A DNA stretch of 64,000 bases, taken from the NCBI RefSeq assembly GCF_014279795.1, contig NZ_CP047945.1, positions 2,500,572-2,564,571 on the forward strand. Reading direction: 5' to 3'. This stretch comes from Synechococcus sp. PROS-7-1 (lineage in GTDB: Bacteria > Cyanobacteriota > Cyanobacteriia > PCC-6307 > Cyanobiaceae). The position numbers and the translations under genes are program-made. Below the pieces are notes generated by a model that was not told the DNA's origin, did not search any database, and was given only the letters and a program-made list of their open reading frames with translations. This document shows positions 52,012 to 62,597 of the stretch, one piece after another (within the stretch, counting starts at the first letter, position 1; every line of letters starts with the position of its first letter).

Positions 52012-54164
52012 TCCGCACGCGAGCGTGCATTCAGGAATCGATAGTGCTGGAGCCCCTCCAGGACCCCAGACAGACGGGCGCGATCGGCGAAGTACACCCT
52101 TTGCAGCTGGCGGCATCCATCCAGGCAGGGGTCATGATCCGAGGGAATCACCGCAGCAGGGAGGCCTTGAACCAACTCAAGATCCCCCTGCTGACTGGCG
52201 ACGACCAGAAACCGGTCCAGTGGAAGAGACCAACGCAGGGAGAGAAAACGGATGGCTTCACTGCGGGATGCCCGAAGCGGAAGCACATCCAGAAACCAAT
52301 GGCAGCGAAGGTTGGGACGGGCTGCTTGATGCTGCTGCCGGAGACGCTGACGGATCAGAGGAAGCACGGAAGGTCCTGGCTGCCTGAGGAGGTAACTGAC
52401 CTTGAAAGGGCCTTGATTGCCAGGGGCCTGCAGCGTGATGTGATCGCCTAAATCGGCCAAAGCCTTTTCCACACCCTCACGCTGCCAATCGACACCGATC
52501 TCAGCGGACCAAAGACGATCGGACTGATCCTCCTGGCCGTAGTGAATCTCTGTTCCGGCCTGGGTGATCCAGACGGAAGGATCCGGTAGCTGCAATTCGA
52601 TAAATCGCTGCCTAGCGGCCGCTAGAGACCGACCCGTGATGATGCCAAGTCCAGGCCCCATGGGCAGACCTGCGGACGCTGTGAGCTGATGGCGCAGAGC
52701 CTGCAATGCCTCAGCGTCGGGTTGTTCGAGGCTGCTATCGAGGTCGAGCAGGAGCAAGCGATCACCCAGAGGGTTGGCTTGCGCAACAGGTCGCTCAAGC
52801 AGCTTCACCGCAGCAGCAGAGGGGCTGAGACGTCCCTGCATTAACGCCAGATAACTGCAGACATGTGCGTCCCAGCTGTAATGACGACTGACGGCTTCCA
52901 CCCCGTTATCACTCCAGCGACGCCAGCGCGCTGGATCTGATCCAGCACGTTCGAGGCCATCCTGGAGGGACTCGCGGTCGGTGACATCCACCAGCAGTCC
53001 GTTCTCACAACGACGCTGGATCTCGCGGGGCCCTCCATCGTCTGTGGCCACCATGGGCAGCCCGGAAGCAGCGGCCTCCAACAGGGTCAAACCAAACGGC
53101 TCCGTTAGGGCTGGATTCACAAACAGCCCTTTGCGCTCAGCAGCCCAGCGGTAAATCGCCGGGACCTGATCACGGCGATGGTGCTTGGGATAAGCAACTG
53201 ACCCGTAGAGGTCATAGCGGTCGACCAGTTCAAAGATCTGCTGGAACACGTCCCGCTGCTGCCGATCCATCTGGCGAGAGTCATCCCGATTCCCGAGCAC
53301 CAGAACAAGATTGTGACGCTCGCGCAGAACCGAAGATCGACCAAACGCTTCCACCAGCGCAGGAATGTTCTTGCGCCGATCAGCCCGGCAGATCGCCAAG
53401 AGCGGAGGTCGCTGAGGCTCACGCAGGAACGACTGCACCATGGCTGAGACATCCGCTGATTCTTGCGGGGTGCTTCGGGGGTGGAACCGTCGTGCATCAA
53501 CCCCGGGGGGTACGACGTCAGCGCGATCTGCCTGAAACCGCCCGTAACGGGAATACTGATGATCTCGCTCCTGACGGGTGCTGGTGATCACAAGATCCGC
53601 ATGGGCGAGCGCCAGTTCCTCGGCATCGATGCGGCGACTGATCGAGTAGGTCTGCTCGATCTGCTCACGATCACCACCTGCCGCCAACAAACGGCGCAAC
53701 TTTTCTCGACCCAAGGAATGACCCGTAAAGACGAGCGGCAGTCCCAGACGTCGACTCACCAGGGCGCCTACATAACCGGCATCGGCGTAGTGCGCATGAA
53801 TCCAGTCCGGACGTCGATCCGTAGCTTGCAGTTGAAGGACCAGCTGATCCGCCAGCTCATCAAGATGGGGCCAAAGCTGCTCTTTACGCAGATAACGCTT
53901 TGGCCCGAAGCTGAAACGTCGGATGCTCGCCCCAGGGGCAATCGATTCTTCAACCCGGGCGTAATCCGCAGAGACGCGACGGTCCTGAATCAAGCGGGTG
54001 ACCACTTCAACGTGATCAACCTCGGCGCGGGCCGCAAGACTTCGAACCAGTTCAAGGACGTAGAGGGTCTGACCACCGGTATCAGCATCTCGTCCTAGCT
54101 CCAGATCATGGGAACGGAACAGACCATGAAGATGAAGATGAAGCAGATTCAGTCCCACTTTCAT
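51996..54164 (-). CDS. sps: sucrose-phosphate synthase with C-terminal SPP-like HAD domain
   Basis: About 722 residues. GT4 glucosyltransferase domain from the N-terminus (LHGLFRSHDLELGRDADTGG, WIHAHYADAGYVGALVSRRL, FTGHSLGREKLRRLLAAGG, and NPALTEPFGLTLLEAAASGL), then a HAD phosphatase-like domain starting at LLLLDLDSSLEQPD. HAD motif I DLD, motif II Thr (GIITGRSL) and motif III Lys (GPFKVSYLL) are present, but motif IV reads VVASQQGDLE where active SPP has AGDSGND, so phosphatase activity may be lost. Makes sucrose-6-phosphate for osmolyte sucrose. ATG 54164 chosen over 54176. Confidence 0.93.
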   Translation of the reverse strand: MKVGLNLLHLHLHGLFRSHDLELGRDADTGGQTLYVLELVRSLAARAEVDHVEVVTRLIQDRRVSADYARVEESIAPGASIRRFSFGPKRYLRKEQLWPHLDELADQLVLQLQATDRRPDWIHAHYADAGYVGALVSRRLGLPLVFTGHSLGREKLRRLLAAGGDREQIEQTYSISRRIDAEELALAHADLVITSTRQERDHQYSRYGRFQADRADVVPPGVDARRFHPRSTPQESADVSAMVQSFLREPQRPPLLAICRADRRKNIPALVEAFGRSSVLRERHNLVLVLGNRDDSRQMDRQQRDVFQQIFELVDRYDLYGSVAYPKHHRRDQVPAIYRWAAERKGLFVNPALTEPFGLTLLEAAASGLPMVATDDGGPREIQRRCENGLLVDVTDRESLQDGLERAGSDPARWRRWSDNGVEAVSRHYSWDAHVCSYLALMQGRLSPSAAAVKLLERPVAQANPLGDRLLLLDLDSSLEQPDAEALQALRHQLTASAGLPMGPGLGIITGRSLAAARQRFIELQLPDPSVWITQAGTEIHYGQEDQSDRLWSAEIGVDWQREGVEKALADLGDHITLQAPGNQGPFKVSYLLRQPGPSVLPLIRQRLRQQHQAARPNLRCHWFLDVLPLRASRSEAIRFLSLRWSLPLDRFLVVASQQGDLELVQGLPAAVIPSDHDPCLDGCRQLQRVYFADRARLSGVLEGLQHYRFLNARSRADQSSI

Positions 54165-54392
54165 CCTCCGCAGCAATCAGGAAAGAGTCCTGATGGACCT
54201 ATCAATGGATAAAGGATCCAACCAGCAATAAAGATGAAAACAATCTGAGAAAGTGCAGCAATGGGTCTTTCAAATCAGGTGATAAGCCTTTGCTGAAGCG
54301 GATTTCCCGTGAATCAAAACGAAGGGCGAATGGCTTCAGATATCGAAACACCAACAGGACAGAGCACAATTCTCGTGTTGCAAAGGCTGTGC

Positions 54393-55913
54393 TCAGAGCT
54401 GACTGCTGACATCCACAAGACGTCGATCGGGATGGCCCCAACGACCTTCCTCAAACGTGGGCGAGGCCGGGACATTCAATTGTTGATTGATCCAAGCCAG
54501 CAGCACTGGCCCAATCACAGCCTTCGGAGCTTGGCCGCGAAAACTGCGCAAATTGAAATGGGTGCCACCGTCCACAAGCACCAGGCGATGGCCAAGCCGG
54601 GCGGCCTGCGTGTCACGCATAGGGGACACGGCTTCCGGGCCTGAAGGAACAATCCAGTCACGCGTGCCGCTGATCAACAAAATCTTCGGGCGAGAAGATC
54701 GAGTCGGATCCGCCCGGTCCAGCGACTTGTCTGGATCGAACAGAAGCCGCAGGGGGGGACTCACCGCAACCACTGTCTTCACCCTGGAATCTGCAACGCC
54801 TGCTTTGTTGATCCCTGAGAGCCAACTGCACTGCAACACCCAACTGATGTTGCGCTCAGAATCCTTGGGATCACGGCAACGGGCTTTCAACTTCTGATCC
54901 GTCGGACTACCACCCGCCAACTGGAGCGTCGTCGTAGCTCCCCACGAGTGGCCGACCACGGCCACTTCTTTGGTGTTGAGGTCGCGATCAGCAAGAAACC
55001 GACCTTTCTCGACAGCCGTCAGCAGCGCTGACACGTCCAAAGGGCGCAAACGCAGCTCTTCTGGACCCGGTGGTGGCTGATCACCCGCCAGCATCGCCCT
55101 CTGCTGATTGAGATTGCTGCCTGGATGGTCTGGCAGCACGACGACATAGCCATTGGCAACGAGAACCTCGGCCCAGGCTTCAAATGACTCCGGGTCATCC
55201 CAAAGACCATGGGAAATGACCACTAGCCGTTGGTTTCCCGCCCCGTTTGGCTTCACAACGAGAACGCGCAGAGGCTCCTCACGGTGCTGCACGGACACGC
55301 GAATGATTTCTCGACGCGAAGTCGCAAGACGAAGAGACTCAAAAAAGTCAGTCGACACTGGAGAAGCAGAGCCGACCTTCACGAGCTCCAGGCCGTCTTT
55401 TTGATTGGCCATCAAGCGGTTGACCGCCTCTCCAAGCTTGGAAAGATCGATGGAAGCCTCCTCTCCAGGAAGTTGGTAAAGGAAGCCGAGAAGATTGTCC
55501 TGGCCATTCTCGTAAGCGCGAATCAACGCTTTCGTAAGCATCGATCCACTGGTATCGGAAGGAACCCCTTCGAGATTGACGATGTAGGCAGCAGCTTTGA
55601 GTGCCTGCTCCAAGAGGGGCTGGCCGGTGGAGCCTTCCAAAAACCCCCGGAGCTCAATCGGTAATGGACTCAGGAAAACTTTCTTGAGCAGAGCGAGCAG
55701 TCGACCGTCTGAAGCACGGTCGAGATCAACAAGATCCGGGCTGGATTGAATGACCTCCTCGACCGATCGACCATCTCCAAGATTGATGGTGAAGTCGACG
55801 CCCAGATAGGGCATCCGCAAGACAAGCCGTTCCAATGCGGCCGCAGGAGATCCACTGAGAGCTAGGGCAGCACTGGCTGCAGCTGCAGCGAGGGAGCAAC
55901 GAATCCAGCGCAT
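54393..55913 (-). CDS. DUF1400 domain alpha/beta hydrolase
   Basis: 506 residues. Signal peptide with Ala-rich core (SLAAAAASAALALSGSPAAA), then a DUF1400 domain (LVLRMPYLGVDFTINLGDG; residues about 27-150) and an alpha/beta hydrolase domain with oxyanion HGLWDDPESF, nucleophile elbow VVGHSWGATTTLQL (Ser), and the His in LVDGGTHFNLRSF. A secreted or periplasmic lipase/dienelactone-hydrolase-like enzyme of unknown substrate. Its start overlaps the uvrA stop (TGATG). Confidence 0.88.
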   Translation of the reverse strand: MRWIRCSLAAAAASAALALSGSPAAALERLVLRMPYLGVDFTINLGDGRSVEEVIQSSPDLVDLDRASDGRLLALLKKVFLSPLPIELRGFLEGSTGQPLLEQALKAAAYIVNLEGVPSDTSGSMLTKALIRAYENGQDNLLGFLYQLPGEEASIDLSKLGEAVNRLMANQKDGLELVKVGSASPVSTDFFESLRLATSRREIIRVSVQHREEPLRVLVVKPNGAGNQRLVVISHGLWDDPESFEAWAEVLVANGYVVVLPDHPGSNLNQQRAMLAGDQPPPGPEELRLRPLDVSALLTAVEKGRFLADRDLNTKEVAVVGHSWGATTTLQLAGGSPTDQKLKARCRDPKDSERNISWVLQCSWLSGINKAGVADSRVKTVVAVSPPLRLLFDPDKSLDRADPTRSSRPKILLISGTRDWIVPSGPEAVSPMRDTQAARLGHRLVLVDGGTHFNLRSFRGQAPKAVIGPVLLAWINQQLNVPASPTFEEGRWGHPDRRLVDVSSQL

Positions 55914-58894
55914 CAGGCAGCGAGAGGAACATCCGATTCAGGTGGATGTTGCTCGAGAACCTTGGCCAGATAGCGACCCGTGTGACTGGTTGGATGCTGG
56001 GCCACCTCTTCAGGAGTTCCGCAGGCCACAATCTGTCCCCCTTTGTCACCACCTTCCGGCCCGAGATCGATTAACCAATCGGAACAGCGGATCACATCAA
56101 GATTGTGTTCGATGCAGATGATGGAATTGCCCTTATCCACCAAACGCTGCATCACATCCATCAGCTTGTGCACGTCATAGAAGCTGAGGCCTGTGGTGGG
56201 CTCATCAATCAAATAGAGGGTCTTGCCCGTGGCCCGTTTGGACAGCTCAGTCGCCAACTTCACCCGCTGAGCTTCACCCCCAGACAAGGTGGGTGCAGGC
56301 TGACCCAACTTCACGTAACCGAGGCCAACATCCACAAGCGTGCGCAGGCGATCCGCCGCTTGTGGGATAGCGGAAAACACATCCGCTGCCTGTTCCACAG
56401 TCATCTGCAGAACATCAGCAATCGTGAAGCCTTTGTAGGTGACCTGAAGGGTCTCACGGTTGAAGCGAGCTCCCTTGCAAACATCACACTGCACATACAC
56501 ATCCGGGAGGAAATTCATCTCAATCACATTCACCCCCTGGCCTCGGCAGGCCTCACAGCGCCCTCCCTTCACGTTGAAGCTGAATTGACCGACCTGGTAG
56601 CCGCGAGCCTTGGCCTCGACCGTGGCAGCAAACACCTGACGGATTGGATCGAAAGCTCCGGTGTAGGTGGCCGGATTGGAGCGGGGGGTGCGGCCGATCG
56701 GTGACTGATCAATCACGATCACCTTGTCGATCGATTTGATGCCCCTGAGTTCACCAAGGCCATTCGGAAAGGGCACCTTGTGACCGAGACCATGCTCCAG
56801 AGCGGGATGCAGCAGTTCATTCACCAAGGTGCTTTTGCCACTACCGCTGACCCCGGTGACCGACACCAAGCGGCCTAGCGGAAATTCAACACTCAGATCG
56901 GTGAGATTGTTGCGAGCACAGTTGAGAAGCTTGAGGCTGCGGGTTCCAACCGAACGCCGCTCTGAGGGCGTGGGAATGCTGCGACGACCGCTGAGATAAG
57001 CACCGGTTAGCGAGTCCTCGGCGGCCAGAAGATCCTCGAGAGAACCCTCGGCCACGATGTGACCACCGTGGACGCCGGCACCCGGCCCGATATCCACCAG
57101 GTGATCGGCGGCACGAATGGTGTCTTCGTCGTGCTCCACCACCACCAGGGTGTTTCCGAGATCACGAAGGCGCTCGAGGGTGGCCAGCAACCGATCATTG
57201 TCGCGCTGGTGAAGACCAATGCTCGGTTCATCGAGCACGTAGAGAACACCGGTGAGTCCAGCACCGATCTGGGTGGCGAGACGGATGCGCTGGGCTTCTC
57301 CACCGGAGAGGGTCATCGCTGGCCGATCGAGACTGAGGTAATCCAGGCCCACGTCGAGCAGAAAACGCAGACGCATGCGGATCTCGCGCAGCACCAGGTC
57401 ACCGATCTGAATCTGGCGATCCGTGAGCAACGGTTCACTGGCTTCGAAGGCCCCCACGCCCATCAAACGCTCAATGCGTTCCAGGGTCTGACCAACGCTG
57501 ACGGCGGTGAGTTCCGTGATCCGAAACGGACCGACCCGCACAGACAAAGCTTCAGGCCGCAACCGTTGACCGGCACAGCTGGCACAAGGCACCAGCTCCA
57601 GATATTTCTCCAGCTTCTGACGCATGGCCTCACCGCTGGCGTCCCTTAACTGACGCTCCAGGATCGGCAGGATGCCTTCAAAAGGCCGCTCGTAACCACC
57701 TTTACCTTTGCGGTAGCGACTATCGGCCTGAATCAGAATCGGATCCCGACTTCCATTGAGCAAAACGTCCTGCTGCTCCTCAGTGAGATCCTTCCAGGGC
57801 GTTTTAATCTCAAACCCAAAAGCCTCACCCACGGAATAGAGCAGGGAAAAGTAATAGGAGTTGTCTTTTTCCGCCCAGGGCGCAACGGCCGCATACACGG
57901 GCAACGCTGGATCAGGAATCACCCGCTCTGCGGTGAACTTGCGCAGATGTCCAATGCCATGACAGGCGTCACAGGCTCCATAAGGACTGTTGAAAGAAAA
58001 CAGTCGCGGCGACAGTTCTTCCATCACGGCCCCATGCTCAGGACACGCAAAGTTTTCGGAGTAGAGACGCTCCCGATCCACTCCTTCGGGAAGCTCCTCG
58101 TCCTTCTTTGGAACCACCTCAACGATGGCCAGACCATCGCCGCGCTTCAGGGCTGTCCTTAGGGAATCCGTGAGTCGCTCCTGAATGCCGTCGCGGGCCA
58201 CCAGGCGATCCACAACCACCTCAATGCTGTGCTGGTGGTTCTTGTCGAGCTCAATGTTGTCGGCAAGCTCCCGCACTTCTCCATCGATGCGCACGCGCGC
58301 GAATCCTTCAGCCGCAAGGCCACTGATCAGCTTGCTGTGAGTGCCCTTTTTGCCTCGAACCAGCGGCGTCAGCAGCTGGTAGCGGGTGCCTTCGGGAAGC
58401 GTCAGGATCTGATCAACCATCTCATCGATGGTCTGGGGCCGGATCGCCCGATCACATTGCGGACAGTGAGGTTCACCAGCCCGGCCGAAGAGAAGTCGGA
58501 GGTAGTCCTGGATTTCTGTGACCGTTCCCACGGTGGAGCGGGGATTGTGGCTCGTGGATTTCTGATCAATCGAGATTGCCGGTGAAAGGCCCTCGATGGC
58601 ATCCACATCCGGCTTGTCCACCTGACCCAGAAACTGACGCGCGTAGGCCGAGAGACTCTCGACGTAGCGGCGCTGACCCTCCGCAAAGATCGTGTCGAAA
58701 GCGAGGGAACTCTTGCCGCTGCCACTCACACCGGTGAACACCACCATCTTGTTGCGAGGGATGGTGACGTCGACATTCTTGAGGTTGTGCTGACGGGCAC
58801 CACGCACCCGAATCACATCCTCAAGGGTTCCACCACTGAGGTTGACGGGCTTAGAACCCGACGGGGCCTTCGATTTGGGAGCAGGACGCCCCAT
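55913..58894 (-). CDS. uvrA: excinuclease ABC subunit A
   Basis: 993 residues, nucleotide-excision-repair damage sensor with two ABC ATPase modules. Visible: first Walker A FTGVSGSGKSSLAFDTIFAE, second VTGVSGSGKSTLVNELLHPA, signatures LSGGEAQRIRLATQIGAG and LSGGEAQRVKLATELSKR, and zinc-binding CxxC pairs at PHCPQCD, ACDACHGIG and GRCEACRGQG with VQCDVCKGARF. ATG 58894 (MGRPAPKSK) precedes a Pro/Lys-rich leader. Cotranscription with the DUF1400 hydrolase is likely. Confidence 0.98.
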   Translation of the reverse strand: MGRPAPKSKAPSGSKPVNLSGGTLEDVIRVRGARQHNLKNVDVTIPRNKMVVFTGVSGSGKSSLAFDTIFAEGQRRYVESLSAYARQFLGQVDKPDVDAIEGLSPAISIDQKSTSHNPRSTVGTVTEIQDYLRLLFGRAGEPHCPQCDRAIRPQTIDEMVDQILTLPEGTRYQLLTPLVRGKKGTHSKLISGLAAEGFARVRIDGEVRELADNIELDKNHQHSIEVVVDRLVARDGIQERLTDSLRTALKRGDGLAIVEVVPKKDEELPEGVDRERLYSENFACPEHGAVMEELSPRLFSFNSPYGACDACHGIGHLRKFTAERVIPDPALPVYAAVAPWAEKDNSYYFSLLYSVGEAFGFEIKTPWKDLTEEQQDVLLNGSRDPILIQADSRYRKGKGGYERPFEGILPILERQLRDASGEAMRQKLEKYLELVPCASCAGQRLRPEALSVRVGPFRITELTAVSVGQTLERIERLMGVGAFEASEPLLTDRQIQIGDLVLREIRMRLRFLLDVGLDYLSLDRPAMTLSGGEAQRIRLATQIGAGLTGVLYVLDEPSIGLHQRDNDRLLATLERLRDLGNTLVVVEHDEDTIRAADHLVDIGPGAGVHGGHIVAEGSLEDLLAAEDSLTGAYLSGRRSIPTPSERRSVGTRSLKLLNCARNNLTDLSVEFPLGRLVSVTGVSGSGKSTLVNELLHPALEHGLGHKVPFPNGLGELRGIKSIDKVIVIDQSPIGRTPRSNPATYTGAFDPIRQVFAATVEAKARGYQVGQFSFNVKGGRCEACRGQGVNVIEMNFLPDVYVQCDVCKGARFNRETLQVTYKGFTIADVLQMTVEQAADVFSAIPQAADRLRTLVDVGLGYVKLGQPAPTLSGGEAQRVKLATELSKRATGKTLYLIDEPTTGLSFYDVHKLMDVMQRLVDKGNSIICIEHNLDVIRCSDWLIDLGPEGGDKGGQIVACGTPEEVAQHPTSHTGRYLAKVLEQHPPESDVPLAA

Positions 58895-58941
58895 AGGGAG
58901 GAACCTCGGCAGCACCGGATTCTACGGAGATCGAATCGGAT

Positions 58942-60630
58942 TCAGGCCACGCTTTGATCCAGAAGGCTGGCCGCATAAGCCTGAGCCTCTTCACGGTCAC
59001 CGCCAGCAAGTTCCGCCAGTTCCCGCTGGCGCTCCTGAGTGTCCCGCAGGTGGGACACTCGCGAGCGGGTGATTCCTGCAGAGACGTCCTTACTGACGCG
59101 GAAGTGATGATCGGCAACCGCAGCCACAAGCGGTTGATGGGTCACACAGAACACCTGGCGATGGCGTGAAAGAGTGCGCAGAAGATCGGCCATGGCACCA
59201 CTGACCCTGCCGCTCACACCGGTGTCGATCTCATCGAAGAGGAGGGTGCTCGATCCATCGACCATGGCCAGTGATGTTTTGAGAGCTAACAGGAAACGAG
59301 ACATCTCACCCCCAGAAGCCACCTCAGCCAGTGGCGCCATCGGTTGACCGGGGTTGGCTGAAAACAGAAAACAAACAGCGTCGGCGCCGAATTCCCCAGG
59401 GTCGACAGACTCGATCTTCACTTCAAACCGCACATTCGCCAGACCCATCGGACGCAAGTAGGCCATGAGATCGGTCTGGAGCTTTTGGGCCGCGGCCTGA
59501 CGTAAACGCGTCAAAGACGCGTTGCTGTGATCGCGTTCCACACGAGCTGCCAGCTCCTGCTCCTGCAAACGGCGCAGGAGCCCATCCGAACCTCCAGCTT
59601 CCTGGCGTTCACGCAACGCGTCACGCTGCTGAATCAGAGCAGCCAGATCCTGACCGTGGCGACGTTCAAGTCGCTTGAGCAGCGACATCCGATCCTGGAG
59701 GACCGCCAGACGTTCGGGATCACTGTCCAAAGACATGCCGTAACGCTCTAACGACCGAATCAGATCCTGAACACCAGCTTCAAGATCGAGACAGCGTTCC
59801 GTCCAGGGTTGCAGGGAGCTGTCCATGGCCTGCATCGACTGCAATTCGTGAGTGCAGGCAAGAAGATGATCAAGAACCGATGGAGCCTGATCAGCTCCAT
59901 CTTGCAAACGACCGATCAAAACGGAGACCCCCTCCAGCAAGCGCACGCCATGCACCAGGCGGTCCTGCTCCAACTCCAGCTGGGCTATTTCTTCTGGGTC
60001 GTCGAGGGCAGCCTGTTCAAGCTCCATGAGCAACGCCTCGAGCTCATCGCGTTGCTGTTCCAGTTGGAGACGGTCCGATTCGGCCCGATTAAGCGCATCG
60101 ATACAACGCTGCCAGTTCAGCCAGTTGCGTCGCACGTCAACGAGCTCCGACTCCAGCTGCGCACCACCGAGACGATCCAACCAGCGACGCTGCTGACCTG
60201 GTCGCGCCAGCTGCTGGGTCTGGCCTTGCACTGTGAGATCGATCAACAGAGGGCGCAACTCGAGCAACTGCTGCCGGTTGACAACCACCCCATTCAGACG
60301 GGATCGACTGCTGAGACGATCATCCTGCCGTCGCCACTCGCGCGTAACCACCAGCTCAGACTCTCCATCATCGAGCTGATGGCGCTCCAACCAGCGCTGC
60401 CCACTGTCTCCGACCCGGAAACTGGCTTCAATCAGAGCCCGATCACAACCGTTGCGCAGCAGACGCGATGCGGCAGACGCCTGCATGCCGCCAAGCACAG
60501 CATCGAGGGCATCGAGAAGGATGGATTTGCCAGCACCGGTCTCGCCGGTCAGCACGGAAAAACCTTGATCAAACGCCAGATCCAGGCTGTCGATCAATGC
60601 GATGTTTTGGAGTCGCAAACCGGTGAGCAC
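58942..60630 (-). CDS. recN: DNA repair protein RecN
   Basis: 562 residues, SMC-like ATPase used in double-strand-break repair. Walker A in FSVLTGETGAGKSILLDALD, long coiled-coil centre, ABC signature region EVASGGEMSRFLLALKTSLA, Walker B LLFDEIDTGVSGRVSGAMAD and the His switch VFCVTHQPLVAAVADHHFRV. GTG 60630 precedes LTGLRLQNIALIDSLDL, where RecN homology begins; longer frame to 60804 is unconserved. Adjacent to uvrA with 47 bases between, both on the minus strand: a repair pair. Confidence 0.95.
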   Translation of the reverse strand: MLTGLRLQNIALIDSLDLAFDQGFSVLTGETGAGKSILLDALDAVLGGMQASAASRLLRNGCDRALIEASFRVGDSGQRWLERHQLDDGESELVVTREWRRQDDRLSSRSRLNGVVVNRQQLLELRPLLIDLTVQGQTQQLARPGQQRRWLDRLGGAQLESELVDVRRNWLNWQRCIDALNRAESDRLQLEQQRDELEALLMELEQAALDDPEEIAQLELEQDRLVHGVRLLEGVSVLIGRLQDGADQAPSVLDHLLACTHELQSMQAMDSSLQPWTERCLDLEAGVQDLIRSLERYGMSLDSDPERLAVLQDRMSLLKRLERRHGQDLAALIQQRDALRERQEAGGSDGLLRRLQEQELAARVERDHSNASLTRLRQAAAQKLQTDLMAYLRPMGLANVRFEVKIESVDPGEFGADAVCFLFSANPGQPMAPLAEVASGGEMSRFLLALKTSLAMVDGSSTLLFDEIDTGVSGRVSGAMADLLRTLSRHRQVFCVTHQPLVAAVADHHFRVSKDVSAGITRSRVSHLRDTQERQRELAELAGGDREEAQAYAASLLDQSVA

Positions 60631-60687
60631 GGCAAGCCCCGGTGGTCGTGCCGACCGTAGCGGCGGCTCAGCTCGTTTAGAAGGGGG

Positions 60688-62574
60688 GTGAACCTGGCAA
60701 CTCGGCCCGTGGCCCCACAGGAACTTGGCGATTTCATCGAAGCCTCGGGTCTGCTCACCTACGACCCTGCAGCGATCACACGGATCTACGCCGGCCACCC
60801 GCAACGCCTATTGAGGCGTCTTTGGCAGACCTTGGTGCCCATCGGCCTGTTTCTGCTGGGCGTCGGCACCGACAAAGTGCTCGGGCTTCTGAGCGATCAA
60901 AAGCGTGCGCGCGCTCGAGCCAAAGAATTCGCAAACCTCTTGGTCGATCTCGGCCCGGCGTTCATCAAAGCGGGACAGGCGTTGTCCACCCGTCCAGACA
61001 TCGTCCCTCCAGTGCTGCTTGAGGAATTGGCCCAGCTGCAGGATCAGCTCCCGGGTTTCGATAGCGCCTTAGCCATGGCCTGCATCGAGGAGGATCTCGG
61101 CGCTCCCGTGGATGACATCTATGAATTCCTCGAACGGGAGCCGATTTCCGCAGCGTCACTCGGACAGGTGCATCGCGGAGTCCTGAAAAACGGCCAACGG
61201 GTGGCCGTGAAGGTGCAGCGACCAGGCCTGCGCGAGCAGATCACCCTGGATCTCTACATCGTGCGCAATATCGCCGCCTGGTTGAACACCAACATCGGTG
61301 TGATCCGCAGTGATCTCGTGGCCCTGATCGATGAACTGGGGCGCCGAGTGTTCGAGGAGATGGACTACCTGAATGAGGCCAGCAACGCCGAACGATTCAG
61401 CGAACTGCATCGGCATAACCCGCGCATCGCCGTTCCCCTCATCTTTAACGAAGCCACCAGCCGCCGGGTGCTCACCATGGAGTGGATCGATGGGGTGAAG
61501 CTCACCAATCTTGAGGCGGTGCGCAAGCTGGGGATCGATCCCGATGACATGGTGGAGGTGGGCGTGAGCTGCAGCCTCCAGCAGTTGCTCGAGCATGGTT
61601 TCTTCCATGCCGATCCCCACCCCGGCAATTTGCTCGCCCTTGAAGACGGCCGGCTCTGTTATCTCGATTTCGGGATGATGAGCGAGGTGACCAGAGAATC
61701 AAGAACCGGACTGATCCAAGCTGTGGTTCACCTCGTGAACCGCAATTTCGGAAAGCTGTCCAAGGATTTCGTCAACCTCGGATTCCTCGCGGAGGATGTG
61801 AATCTCGAGCCGATTGTTCCCGCCTTCGAAACCGTGTTCAGCCAGGCTCTCGAAGCCGGTGTGAGCCGAATGGATTTCAAAGCGGTCACCGACGACCTCT
61901 CTGGGGTGATGTACAAATTCCCCTTCAGGGTTCCTCCTTACTACGCGCTGATCATCCGTTCTCTGGTCACTCTGGAGGGCATCGCCCTCAGCGTGGATCC
62001 TGATTTCAAAATTCTCGGTGCCGCCTACCCGTATTTCGCAAGGCGACTGATGGAAGATCCCGATCCTCAGCTGCGTTTAAGTCTTCGAGAGATGCTGTTC
62101 GATGGCGACATCTTCCGCTGGACCCGTCTGGAAAATCTGGTCGCCAGCGCCGCCAGCCAGGATCAACTCGATCTGGATGCGCTGCTCGATCAAGTTCTCG
62201 ATTTCCTCTTCTCAGCCAATGGCGGCATGCTGCGCCGTCAGTTGGTGGATGCCATTGCTGATCGCCTCGATGCCCTGAGTTGGATGACCCTGCAACGCAT
62301 CGGACGACGCCTGCCACGCCCATTGCAACCGCCCTTGCTCCTGGAGGCAAGCGACAGCTTCGACCAGAGCACTTACCTCGATCTTGAGCCGGTCCGGCAA
62401 CTCATCGCTGTTCTGCAGCAACTGCCTGGTTTCAGCCCTGATCTGGTGTTCAGCCGTCTGCCCCGTCTGATCCGTGAACCGGATGCAAGACGCATGGGCC
62501 TAGACCTGGCCCAAGGCTTAGCCGAACGAGGAGTTGTCCGTCTGGTGAAGGCAGCCGCTGGCGTCTCCCCCTAA
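60688..62574 (+). CDS. ABC1/UbiB (AarF) family atypical kinase
   Basis: 628 residues. ABC1 kinase motifs: KxGQ in FIKAGQALSTRPDIVPP, the Ala-rich loop PISAASLGQVHRG, VAVKVQRPGL with the ATP-binding Lys, FEEMDYLNEASNAERFSEL, and the catalytic HADPHPGNLLALEDGRL with YLDFGMM. Two C-terminal hydrophobic stretches are weak. Cyanobacterial ABC1 kinases influence prenyl-lipid and quinone metabolism. GTG 60688, with a GGGGGG ribosome-binding sequence overlapping it, or GTG 60709, are candidate starts. Divergent from recN. Confidence 0.93.
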   Translation: MNLATRPVAPQELGDFIEASGLLTYDPAAITRIYAGHPQRLLRRLWQTLVPIGLFLLGVGTDKVLGLLSDQKRARARAKEFANLLVDLGPAFIKAGQALSTRPDIVPPVLLEELAQLQDQLPGFDSALAMACIEEDLGAPVDDIYEFLEREPISAASLGQVHRGVLKNGQRVAVKVQRPGLREQITLDLYIVRNIAAWLNTNIGVIRSDLVALIDELGRRVFEEMDYLNEASNAERFSELHRHNPRIAVPLIFNEATSRRVLTMEWIDGVKLTNLEAVRKLGIDPDDMVEVGVSCSLQQLLEHGFFHADPHPGNLLALEDGRLCYLDFGMMSEVTRESRTGLIQAVVHLVNRNFGKLSKDFVNLGFLAEDVNLEPIVPAFETVFSQALEAGVSRMDFKAVTDDLSGVMYKFPFRVPPYYALIIRSLVTLEGIALSVDPDFKILGAAYPYFARRLMEDPDPQLRLSLREMLFDGDIFRWTRLENLVASAASQDQLDLDALLDQVLDFLFSANGGMLRRQLVDAIADRLDALSWMTLQRIGRRLPRPLQPPLLLEASDSFDQSTYLDLEPVRQLIAVLQQLPGFSPDLVFSRLPRLIREPDARRMGLDLAQGLAERGVVRLVKAAAGVSP

Positions 62575-62597
62575 ATTCCGATCGCTGAGACTCCGTC

